Below the pieces are notes generated by a model. The model did not search any database and was not told the DNA's origin. It saw nothing but the letters and a program-made list of their open reading frames with translations. The position numbers and the translations under genes were made by a program. From Coriobacteriia bacterium (GTDB lineage Bacteria > Actinomycetota > Coriobacteriia > Anaerosomatales > JAHIQC01): 8,507 nt of DNA. Position 1 is the first letter of the stretch; each line of letters begins with the position of its first letter. This document shows positions 1 to 8,358 of the stretch, one piece after another. The DNA is taken from positions 1 to 8,507 of the forward strand of contig JAURYZ010000037.1 of NCBI GenBank assembly GCA_030653635.1, read 5' to 3'.

Positions 1-1086
<1,086 letters not shown>

Positions 1087-1095
1087 AAACGTGCC

Positions 1096-1102
1096 TCTCC
1101 TT
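1096..1102 (-). promoter_or_regulatory. Ribosome binding site of hppA (AAGGAGA)
   Basis: On the minus strand AAGGAGA ends 9 nt before the hppA ATG. It is a near-ideal Shine-Dalgarno sequence, fixes the start at 1086, and suggests efficient translation. Confidence 0.85.
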
Positions 1103-1138
1103 CAACATGTAACCGTTCCAGGGGGTGGTGCTTGGGTG

Positions 1139-1167
1139 ATTCTATGTGAAGCGGGGTGATGCGGCAA
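1139..1167 (-). promoter_or_regulatory. Predicted sigma70-type promoter of hppA
   Basis: On the minus strand a -35-like TTGCCG (1162-1167, 4/6 to consensus) is separated by exactly 17 nt from a -10-like TAGAAT (1139-1144, 5/6). Initiation about 7 nt downstream would give a leader of roughly 45 nt before the hppA ATG. The -35 lies 15 nt past the dgt stop codon, so hppA can be transcribed independently of the upstream genes. This is sequence matching only, with no experimental support. Confidence 0.6.
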
Positions 1168-1182
1168 CAAATTGGAAACGAA

Positions 1183-2217
1183 TCAGAACATCCAATTCTT
1201 GGGAACGAACAAGGCATCGAACTGCTTGAGCGCAAATCGATCCGTCATACCCGATACATAGTCGGTCACGCACTGAGGGACATCTTCGGGTCGTGTCGGC
1301 CAAAACTCATCGGACAGGGACTCCGGATGCTCGAGGTAATACTCGAACAGCTGCCGAACGATCCCAAATGCTTTGGGCTCCTCGGCCTTGGCTTTGCCCG
1401 ACAGATAGACGTTGTCGAACAGCCATTGGCGCAGCTCCATCATCGCATTCCATACCAGCGGCGACATCGTGATGCTGTCCGCGCCGTCGGAAGCGAACAT
1501 GAGGTCTGTCACCATAGCTGAGATCCTGGCGCCATGATGATGGCCAAGGACATCCGTTGCGCTCTTGGGCAACTCGTCTTCGGTGAGCACGCCGCCGCGG
1601 ATCGCATCGTCGATGTCGTGATTTATGTACGCGATCCTGTCGGCGATGGCGACTATCTGGCCCTCCAAGGTGAAAGCTCGCGTCGTGCCGGTATGATGCG
1701 CGATGCCGTCACGCACTTCAGCGGTCAGATTAAGGCCCTTGCCTTCGTACTCAAGAACGTCGACCACGCGCAAAGACTGCAGATTGTGGTGATAGTGGTC
1801 CGGCAGCTCGGGATAGCGGTCGCGAATCGCATTGAAGCAATGTGTCAGCGCTTCTTCGCCAATGTGCCCAAAGGGCGTATGGCCCAAATCGTGACCTAGT
1901 GCGATGGCCTCGGTGAGATCCTCGTTGAGACGCAGCGCGCGGGCGATCGAGCGGGCGATCTGTGCGACCTCGAGCGTATGTGTAAGGCGAGTTCGATAAT
2001 GGTCGCCCTCGGGCGCGAGGAAGACCTGCGTCTTGTGCGAGAGACGACGAAACGCCTTGCAGTGAATGATCCGATCGCGATCGCGCTGAAACTCCGTGCG
2101 GTAGGCATCCAAAGGCAGCGGCTTGGCACGACCGTTCGTGGCGTCCGCGAACGCGGCTCGCTCCGAGAGGCGAAGGTGCTCCTCGGCCTCATATTGTTCC
2201 CGGGTGATGATGCTCAT
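1183..2217 (-). CDS. dgt: Deoxyguanosinetriphosphate triphosphohydrolase-like protein (HD domain)
   Basis: Cytosolic dNTPase that splits dGTP (often other dNTPs) into deoxynucleoside and tripolyphosphate, affecting dNTP pools and replication fidelity. The 344-residue product has the family's N-terminal signature: YRTEFQRDRDRIIHCKAFRRLSHKTQVF is spread over 39-66. The metal-binding HD motif is H80 (RLTHTLEVAQ), H109-D110 (GHDLGHTPFGHIGEEAL) and D193 (IADRIAYINHD). Length fits the shorter dGTPase-like subfamily rather than the roughly 500-residue E. coli Dgt. I chose the ATG at 2215-2217 because it has a GAGG motif 11 nt upstream and lies 19 nt past the preceding stop. An ATG at 2274 would add 19 unlike-family residues and overlap the upstream gene. 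In many bacteria dgt lies near dnaG and rpoD; here hppA follows instead. Substrate preference cannot be read from sequence. Confidence 0.95.
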   Translation of the reverse strand: MSIITREQYEAEEHLRLSERAAFADATNGRAKPLPLDAYRTEFQRDRDRIIHCKAFRRLSHKTQVFLAPEGDHYRTRLTHTLEVAQIARSIARALRLNEDLTEAIALGHDLGHTPFGHIGEEALTHCFNAIRDRYPELPDHYHHNLQSLRVVDVLEYEGKGLNLTAEVRDGIAHHTGTTRAFTLEGQIVAIADRIAYINHDIDDAIRGGVLTEDELPKSATDVLGHHHGARISAMVTDLMFASDGADSITMSPLVWNAMMELRQWLFDNVYLSGKAKAEEPKAFGIVRQLFEYYLEHPESLSDEFWPTRPEDVPQCVTDYVSGMTDRFALKQFDALFVPKNWMF

Positions 2218-2236
2218 CGCGAAAGGTGCCTCTTCA

Positions 2237-2524
2237 TTAGTGTCTTGTCGCCCACCATACAAGCAGGATCGCATAGCCCAGTACGCCGAAGATGGCTCCG
2301 GTGATCCATGCCTTGCGCCAGCCCATGCTTCGAGCCAACCATACGCCGACCAAGGACATCGGCATCGACAGCTGCAGAGCCACCAAGGCCCCGCCGATTG
2401 CTCCGGTCATAGCCTCAGTGGCGCTTGAGCCCGTGTACAGGCTGTAGGCCGTCTCGCACACCAACACAATGCCAAAACCGGCTGCGATCGCTGACGCCCA
2501 ATCGGCCCACAGGGGTCGTGCCAT
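2237..2524 (-). CDS. Small uncharacterised three-helix membrane protein
   Basis: I do not recognise the family. The 95-residue product has three hydrophobic stretches, about residues 9-30, 36-64 and 72-92. They are separated by a short polar loop (TGSSATE, 31-37) and a basic loop (ARSMGWRK, 64-71), and the protein ends in WWATRH. The basic second loop and charged ends suggest that this loop is cytoplasmic. It ends 19 nt before dgt and is probably cotranscribed with it. The start is uncertain. The ATG at 2522-2524 begins just before helix 1 and has a G-rich stretch 9 nt upstream. An in-frame ATG at 2582-2584 would add 20 basic or polar residues and also has a G-run about 5 nt upstream. Three coherent helices in one frame make it likely to be a real gene. 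No function is proposed. Confidence 0.7.
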   Translation of the reverse strand: MARPLWADWASAIAAGFGIVLVCETAYSLYTGSSATEAMTGAIGGALVALQLSMPMSLVGVWLARSMGWRKAWITGAIFGVLGYAILLVWWATRH

Positions 2525-2603
2525 GCGGGAATGCCCCCCGATAAGAGGTGATCGTGGTGCTTGGAAGAGCTTGGTCCTCCCCATGCACGCCCCCGCGCAT
2601 CGC

Positions 2604-2636
2604 GTGGGGCGCCCCGGTTGCCCGAAAGCGCCCCAC
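2604..2636 (-). terminator. Strong hairpin after ppdK, terminator-like but without a U-tract
   Basis: Beginning 6 nt after the ppdK TAA, the minus strand carries a perfect 9-bp inverted repeat, GTGGGGCGC (2628-2636) with GCGCCCCAC (2604-2612). The 15-nt loop can itself fold as CGG-GCAA-CCG, with a GNRA-type tetraloop. No run of T follows, so it is not a canonical intrinsic terminator. It may act as an RNA 3' end or stability element, or as a partial terminator between ppdK and the membrane protein-dgt pair. Confidence 0.55.
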
Positions 2637-2642
2637 TCGCGA

Positions 2643-5366
2643 TTATCTGTTGTCGGACTTGACTGCGGACTCAGAGAGCTTGGCTTGCGCCGCTGCGAGG
2701 CGTGCCAGCGGTATTCGGTACGGCGAGCAGGACACGTAGTCCAAGCCGATACCGTAGAACACCTTCACGGACTCGGGGTCTCCCCCGTGCTCACCGCATA
2801 CACCCAACTTGATCTTGGGGTTGGCAGTACGCCCGCCTTTGCAACCGAGTTCGACCATCTTGGCGACACCCTCATCGACAGTCTCGAATGGGTTGCGCAT
2901 CATCACCTTGCGCTCAAGGTACCGAGGCAGGAACTTGGACTCGATGTCGTCACGCGAGAAACCGAACGTGGTCTGAGTAAGGTCGTTGGTGCCAAATGAG
3001 AAGAAATCGGCGACCTCACCGATCTTGTCGGCCATGATCGCCGCGCGCGGCAACTCGATCATCGTACCGATTGGAATGTCGATCTGGATGCCGCACTCAG
3101 CCTTGACTACGGCCAGGACAGACTCGCTTTCGGCCCTGAGTATCTCAAGCTCGGCCTTAAGGGACACAAGCGGGATCATAATCTCCGGACGCGGATCCTT
3201 GCCGGCCTACTTGAGCTCGCAAGCGGCGAGCGTGATCGCACGAACCTGCATCGCGTAGAGCTCAGGATGCATGATGCCAAGGCGGCAACCACGCAAACCA
3301 AGCATCGGGTTCATCTCAGCCATTGCGTCGATCTGCGCAAGGAGGCGACGCTTGGGAGCAAGCACCTCGGCAGATACGCCTGCACACTCGGCACGGACAA
3401 TTTCGATTTCGAGCTCGCGAGGCGAGTCGAGGAATTCGTGCAGCGGCGGGTCAAGCAGGCGCACGGTGACGGGCAGGCCGTCCATCGCCTCAAAGATCCC
3501 GAGGTAATCGCCGACCTGGGCCTCGAGCAACTCATTGAGGGCGGCTTTGCGAGCCGACTCGTCATCAGCGAGCACAAAGCGCTGGATGATGTCTTTGCGC
3601 TCGCCTAGGAACATGTGCTCCGTGCGGCAAAGGCCGATGCCGGCAGCGCCGAACTTGCGCCCGAGCGCGGCATCATCGGGGGTGTCGGCGTTGGCACGTA
3701 CGCCCATCGTGCGAAACTCGTCGGCCCAAGACAGGATCGTGTCGAAGTCGCCGGAGACTTCGGGCTCAACCAGATCGACGGCCCCGAGAACGACGATACC
3801 AGTGGTGCCGTCGATCGAGATGATGTCTCCCTCGTGCAGCTCGACAGTCGAGCCTTCGATACGAGCTACCTTGGCAGCCGCGTCAATACGAAGCTTCTCA
3901 GCGCCGCAGACGCAGGGCTTGCCCATGCCGCGAGCCACAACGGCCGCGTGGCTCGTCTTGCCGCCGTGCGAGGTGAGAATGCCCTGGGCGGCTACCATGC
4001 CGTGCAGGTCGTCAGGAGTGGTCTCCCAGCGCACGAGTATGGTCTTACGGCCCTCTAGGGCGGCTGCCTCGGCGTCATCGGCCGAGAAGACGACCTCGCC
4101 GACTGCTGCACCGGGGGAAGCGTTTAAGCCCTTGGCGACCACGTCGTAGGTCGCGGTGACGTCGAACTGCGGGTGCAGCAGCTGATCGAGCTGCGCGGGA
4201 TCGATGCGCAGCACGGCCTCTTCGCGTTCGATCATGCCCTCGGCCACCATATCGACCGCGATCTTGAGCGCCGCGCGAGCGGTACGCTTGCCGACGCGAG
4301 TCTGCAGCATCCACAGCTTGCCCTGCTCGATGGTGAACTCGATGTCGCACATGTCGCGATAGGCCTGCTCGAGGGTCTCAAAGACCTCGTAGAGCTCCTT
4401 GCCGGCCTCGGGCAGCACGGAAGCCAGATCCGCGAGCTGCTCGGTGACTCGAATGCCTGCCACGACGTCCTCGCCTTGTGCGTTTGTGAGAAAGTCACCG
4501 TAGTACTCGTTCGTGCCGTCGGCGGGGTTGCGCGTGAACGCGACGCCCGTGGCTGAGCCTTCGCCCTTGTTGCCAAAGACCATCGACTGCACATTGACGG
4601 CGGTTCCCAAGTCGTCCGGGATCTTTTCCATCTTGCGGTAGTCGATCGCGCGGCGATTGTTCCATGACTTGAACACGGCCTCGATGGCCAAACGCAGCTG
4701 CTGAGCGGCCTCTTGCGGGAACACGACTTTGCCGTCCACAGCGAGCTCGGGATACTCAGAAGCTGGGATGTGCTCGGCCACGAGAGCCTTGAACTCCCCT
4801 ACGAGTTCGCGCATGTCGGCGGCCGAAAGCTCAGTGTCGTCCTTGACGTTACGGTCAAGCTTCATCTTGGTGATGGCGTTTTCGAACAGGTCTCCCTCTG
4901 CGTCTAGGACGACCTTGGAGAACATCTGGATGAAACGGCGGTAACTGTCCCAGGCGAAACGCTCGTTGTCGGTCTGAGCGATGAGACCCAGGATTGTCAC
5001 GTCGTTCAAGCCCAGGTTCAGGACTGTGTCCATCATCCCGGGCATGGAGAACGGGGATCCGGAGCGCACCGAGACCAGAAGCGGATCGTTAGGATCGCCA
5101 AGCGTCTTGCCCATCTTGTCTTCGAGCTCGGCGATATATGTCGCCATCTCCTCGGCAAGTCCTGCGGGGAAACCGGGAGGCGTGGAGTTGTAGTACTCCA
5201 TACACGCCTGACAACTGATCGTGAATCCCGGAGGCACAGGAAGGCCCATGTTGGCCATCTCCGCCAAGTTGGCGCCCTTGCCGCCAAGGATGAACTTCAT
5301 ATCCTTGTTGCCCTCGGTGCGCCCTCCACCGAAAGCGTACACGCGCTTAACGTCAGACAACTCCAT
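2643..5366 (-). CDS. ppdK: Pyruvate, phosphate dikinase (PPDK), interrupted by an in-frame TAG at codon 720
   Basis: PPDK reversibly converts pyruvate + ATP + Pi to PEP + AMP + PPi; in anaerobes it serves glycolysis with PPi or gluconeogenesis. Read through the TAG, the frame has 907 positions, normal for the family. Domains in order: N-terminal ATP-grasp nucleotide-binding domain (about 1-360; RVYAFGGG at 8-15, GGKGANLAEM at 28-37, SVRSGSPFSMPGMMDT at 99-114); phosphohistidine swivel domain with GGKTSHAAVVARGMGKP at 468-484 (catalytic H473, regulatory T471); PEP/pyruvate-binding TIM barrel (about 540-907; GLCRTEHMF at 578-586, NPMLGLRG at 686-693, GTNDLTQ at 792-798, CGEHGGDP at 857-864 with catalytic C857). 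TAG at 3207-3209 splits it into 719 residues and a downstream part whose first ATG is at 3177-3179 (178 residues). A 719-residue product would lack half the barrel and C857 and should not bind PEP or pyruvate. The start ATG at 5364-5366 fits the family N-terminus, with GAGG just upstream; an ATG at 5399 is possible. It follows the regulator gene in the same operon. Family call is certain; functional status is open. Confidence 0.93.
3207..3209 (-). other. In-frame amber (TAG) codon inside ppdK
   Basis: On the minus strand the codons read GAG CTC AAG TAG GCC GGC AAG (E L K stop A G K), followed by DPRPEIMIPLV, as expected for uninterrupted PPDK. The distance from this codon to the terminal TAA at 2643-2645 is a whole number of codons, so there is no frameshift. 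One base change from CAG (Gln) or AAG (Lys) would create it. The six other stop codons visible in the window are TGA (glyQ, glyS, regulator, dgt) and TAA (ppdK end, membrane protein); none is TAG. The sequence directly downstream holds only a weak 4-bp hairpin. Confidence 0.9.
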
Positions 5367-5403
5367 CTCCCTCACTCGTCCGGGGCCGGTGACACGCATT
5401 CTA

Positions 5404-5430
5404 GCGCACAGCCCGCAGCTGCGGGTGCGC
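5404..5430 (-). promoter_or_regulatory. Hairpin in the regulator-ppdK intergenic leader, abutting a -10-like box
   Basis: In the 73-nt gap before ppdK, the minus strand has outer arms GCGCAC (5425-5430) and GTGCGC (5404-5409) around the palindrome CCGCAGCTGCGG (5413-5424), with a 3-nt bulge on one side. There is no T-run. TAGAAT (5398-5403) follows immediately and resembles a -10 box, but nothing resembling a -35 lies 17 nt upstream. Plausible roles are an mRNA processing or stability element that uncouples ppdK level from the upstream genes, an attenuator, or a protein-binding site. The inverted repeat is visible; its role is not. Confidence 0.4.
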
Positions 5431-5439
5431 GAAACAGAC

Positions 5440-6261
5440 TCAATCTCGGATGTTGAGCCCGCCGTGCACATGCCGGATGATCTCCTGGGCCGCCTCTTCG
5501 ACTGCTCGCCCTCCGGTGTTGACCACTAGACATCCGATTCGACGCATGAGAGCGCGAGCCTCTTCCAAGTCGGTTTCGATGGCCTCGCGCTCGGCATAGC
5601 CGTGAACGTATCCGCCCAGCTCCTTCATGCGCTCGGTGCGGATCTCATGCAATATCTCCGCGTTGGTGACAAGCCCGAACACCTTGCGCGGATCGAGCTC
5701 GAACAGCTCGGTCGGGGGCGACAGCTCAGGCGCCAAAGGCAGGTTGGCCACACGCCATCCCTTGAACGCCAAATACATGGCAAGAGGCGTCTTACTGGAG
5801 CGCGAGACGCCGATGAGAACGATATCGGCGTCCTTGAAACCTTCGATGTTGCGGCCGTCATCGTGCTTGACGGCGAACTCCATGGCCTCGATGCGATCGA
5901 AGTACTCTTTGTCGGTTCGCCTCATGGCTCCGGCCTCGCCAGCGGGCAGGTATCCGGTTACCGAAGAAAGCATCTCGACGGCCGGGCTCAGCAGGTCGAC
6001 TCCGTGGATGCCGCCCAGACAAAGACGCTCCATCTCTGCGCACAGCTCGCGGTTCACGAGCGTGTAAAAGAACAGGCAGTAGCGTCCGCAGTGTGAACTC
6101 ACCATCTCGCGTAGCTGCTCGGGCGTCGTGATCTTGGGAAGTCGTTCAATACGGAACTTATCCGGCTCGAACTGCGCCTCCGCGGCGCGAGCCACCAGAT
6201 CAGCTGTCTCGCCCAGTGAGTCTGAGATGACATGTATGGAGATCGGGGCGTCTTGGCTCAT
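5440..6261 (-). CDS. Pyruvate, phosphate dikinase regulatory protein (DUF299 bifunctional kinase/phosphorylase)
   Basis: Cytosolic bifunctional enzyme of the PDRP/PSRP family. It inactivates PPDK by ADP-dependent phosphorylation of the Thr near the catalytic His and reactivates it by Pi-dependent removal, releasing PPi. The 273-residue length is typical. Seen: the N-terminal family signature SDSLGETA at 13-20; YFDRIEAMEFAVKHDDG at 120-136; the P-loop GVSRSSKT at 151-158; a C-terminal helical region ending near VNTGGRAVEEAA (247-258). The family also includes regulators of PEP synthase (pyruvate, water dikinase). Here the next gene is ppdK and carries the expected T471-S472-H473, so PPDK is the likely target. 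ATG at 6259-6261 has GGAG (6268-6271) six nt upstream, lying within the last codons of glyS. Translation is therefore probably coupled to glyS. Confidence 0.96.
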   Translation of the reverse strand: MSQDAPISIHVISDSLGETADLVARAAEAQFEPDKFRIERLPKITTPEQLREMVSSHCGRYCLFFYTLVNRELCAEMERLCLGGIHGVDLLSPAVEMLSSVTGYLPAGEAGAMRRTDKEYFDRIEAMEFAVKHDDGRNIEGFKDADIVLIGVSRSSKTPLAMYLAFKGWRVANLPLAPELSPPTELFELDPRKVFGLVTNAEILHEIRTERMKELGGYVHGYAEREAIETDLEEARALMRRIGCLVVNTGGRAVEEAAQEIIRHVHGGLNIRD

Positions 6262-6264
6262 CTA

Positions 6265-8358
6265 TCACTCCGAGATCTTGGACAGGTCTGCGAAACGCTC
6301 GAACAGGGCTACAAAGCGGTTCAGTAGTCTCAGACGATTCGTACGCAGCTGATCTTCCTTGTCCATGACCAGGACTCCGTCGAAGAACGCATCGATCGGT
6401 CCACGGAGCGAGGCTAGAACACCGACCGCCGAGGAGTACTCAGCTACCGCGAACGACTCGGCGCTGGCTTGCTCGGCCGCTGAAAGGGCGTCGGCCAAAG
6501 CGGCTTCGGCGTCACCCATGAGCGTAGGATCGCTCTCGGTTCCAAGCGAGAAGTCCGCGAGGTTCTTGGCGCGGGTGAACGCCGAAGACAAATCGGCGAA
6601 CAGCGCCGGGTCGTGGTCGCGAGCGCCCTGCAACGCGAGCCCGCGAGCCAAAACGTCGGCCGGAGCGAAACGATCGGTCGATAGCGCGAGAAGCGCTTCG
6701 ACGGTGTCATATGCCAGTCCACGATCCTTGAGCATGACCGCGAGCCTCGTGCGAAGGAACGTACCTACCTGCGCACCGATGGTGTTGCGATCCGCACTAA
6801 GAACCGCATCTGGGTAGGTCTCTAGCGCGGCGGCGATTACCTCGGCCATGTCATCGAGCGCAAGCTTGCCGTCAAGGATCATGGACAGCACGCCGATGGC
6901 TCCTCGGCGAAGCGCGTAGGGGTCGGCAGAACCCGTGGGACCTTGCCCGATCGCAAAGATCCCGACCATAGTGTCGAGCTTGTCAGCTGCAGACACGAGC
7001 ATCCCTGCGAGTGTCGAGGGCAGCTCGTCGCCTGCGAAACGAGGACGGTAATGCTCAACGATCGCGGTCGCGACCTGTTCTGTCTCCCCTTGCGCAAGCG
7101 CGTAATAGCGACCCATCACTCCTTGTAGTGCAGGGAACTCGACGACCACGTGACTGACGAGGTCAGCCTTGGCCAAGCGTGCGGCGCGAGTCGCCTCGGC
7201 GGTCACTCCGGCATCGGCTCCGGCAAGTGTGGCGAGCCTTGCTACGAGGGCCTCGATGCGGCGCACCTTGTCGCCACTGGTGCCGAGCTTCTCATGGAAG
7301 GTGATGGTGTCCAACGAGGCGACCCAGTCCTCCATGTTTTGCGCCAAATCTTCGCTGTAGAAGTAGTTCGCGTCGGCAAGACGCGCGCGGATGACGCGCT
7401 CGTGTCCGGCGACGATAGCCTCGCTACGTGCCGGATCTCCGTTGTGTGCCACGATAAAGCCGTTGGACAGTCGTCCGTCGGCCGACTCGACCGGGAAATA
7501 GCGCTGGTGTTTGGTCATCGCGGTTTCGATGACCTCACGCGGGACCTCAAGGAACGATTCATCGAAGTGCCCCATCGCGACCGTTGGCCACTCAACAAGG
7601 TTAACGACCTCGGCAAAGGTCTTCTGGGGCACGACAGCCGTCACGCCGCGCTGCTGCTCGAGGGCCTCAATGCCCTCGCGGACGATTCGGGCGCGCTCGG
7701 CCGCGTCATACACAAACATCCCTACGCGCGCCGCCGAATCGTAGGAGTCCGCCGAAGCGACAGGAATGGTGCGCTCCAAAGCCAAGAAGCGATGCCCCTG
7801 GGTGTGGCGATCGGCCGTGAGCCCTGCAAACTGCACGGGTATGACCTTATCGCCGAAGAGTGCGAGCAGCCAGCGCACCGGTCGGATGAAACGCGCCGTG
7901 CCACTTCCCCATCGCTGGGACTTGGGCCACGAAAGTGCGCCAGCCAGACCGCCAAGAAGCTCCGGCAGAACGGCGGCTGCTGGATTCCCCAACTGCTCGA
8001 CAATCGCGAACATGTACTCGTTGCCGCTGTCGTCGGTCTCGCGGATTAGGTCCGCTACGGAGACGCCCTTGCCGCGCGCAAAGCCCTCGGCAGCCTTGGT
8101 CGCGTTGCCATCGGCGTCGAATGCCGCCTTGGCGGCAGGTCCCTTGGACCGCACGATGCGGTCTTGCTGCGACTCGGCCAGACCACTCACGCGCAAAACG
8201 AGGCGGCGCGGTCCTCCAAAAGTCTCAAGATCCGCATAGCCGAGGCGAGCCTCATCGAAGGCCTTTTCGGCTAGGGTACGCAACTGGACGGTGGCTTCGT
8301 ACAGAGGCGCTGACGGAATCTCCTCGACTCCGATCTCAAAGAGCAGGTCGCGGCTCAT
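6265..8358 (-). CDS. glyS: Glycyl-tRNA synthetase beta subunit
   Basis: Beta subunit of the heterotetrameric (alpha2beta2) bacterial glycyl-tRNA synthetase; it binds tRNA-Gly while the alpha subunit activates glycine. At 697 residues it has full family length. Seen in order: N-terminal FEIGVEEIPSAPL at 7-19; RFIRPVRWLLAL at 156-167; QGHRFL at 187-192; NLVEWPTV at 253-260; TKHQRYFPV at 282-290; HD-like central region with FHEKLGT at 354-360 and VVVEFPALQGVMGRYYA at 404-420; DPYALRR at 479-485; C-terminal DALR-like anticodon-binding domain from about 580, with FFDGVLVMDKE at 658-668 and NRLRLL at 674-679. Its ATG overlaps the glyQ stop (ATGA). The stop TGA is followed directly by an in-frame TAG and then the ATG of the next gene. 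Nothing suggests degradation. Confidence 0.97.
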   Translation of the reverse strand: MSRDLLFEIGVEEIPSAPLYEATVQLRTLAEKAFDEARLGYADLETFGGPRRLVLRVSGLAESQQDRIVRSKGPAAKAAFDADGNATKAAEGFARGKGVSVADLIRETDDSGNEYMFAIVEQLGNPAAAVLPELLGGLAGALSWPKSQRWGSGTARFIRPVRWLLALFGDKVIPVQFAGLTADRHTQGHRFLALERTIPVASADSYDSAARVGMFVYDAAERARIVREGIEALEQQRGVTAVVPQKTFAEVVNLVEWPTVAMGHFDESFLEVPREVIETAMTKHQRYFPVESADGRLSNGFIVAHNGDPARSEAIVAGHERVIRARLADANYFYSEDLAQNMEDWVASLDTITFHEKLGTSGDKVRRIEALVARLATLAGADAGVTAEATRAARLAKADLVSHVVVEFPALQGVMGRYYALAQGETEQVATAIVEHYRPRFAGDELPSTLAGMLVSAADKLDTMVGIFAIGQGPTGSADPYALRRGAIGVLSMILDGKLALDDMAEVIAAALETYPDAVLSADRNTIGAQVGTFLRTRLAVMLKDRGLAYDTVEALLALSTDRFAPADVLARGLALQGARDHDPALFADLSSAFTRAKNLADFSLGTESDPTLMGDAEAALADALSAAEQASAESFAVAEYSSAVGVLASLRGPIDAFFDGVLVMDKEDQLRTNRLRLLNRFVALFERFADLSKISE

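Noticed and set aside
2218..2274. Upstream ATG (2274) extending dgt by 19 residues
   Set aside because: It would overlap the preceding gene, has no good ribosome binding site, and adds a sequence not seen in the family. The ATG at 2217 fits better.
3180..3209. Frameshift as the cause of the broken ppdK
   Set aside because: Both halves are in the same reading frame and the peptide is continuous across the TAG, so no insertion or deletion is needed.
3207..3209. Selenocysteine insertion
   Set aside because: The codon is TAG, not TGA, and no bacterial SECIS-like stem of convincing size follows it.
3267..4149. Several plus-strand open frames opposite ppdK
   Set aside because: They are short, overlap one another in different frames, and sit opposite conserved PPDK domains, with no ribosome binding site or recognisable motif.
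5367..5471. N-terminal extension of ppdK to 5471 or 5399
   Set aside because: The extra residues run through the intergenic hairpin and into the regulator gene. They do not resemble PPDK, whose conserved start matches the ATG at 5366.
7150..8049. Long open frame of 299 codons on the plus strand
   Set aside because: It lies wholly opposite glyS, whose motifs are full length. Its translation is low-complexity and resembles no family; it is an antisense artefact of GC-rich codon use.
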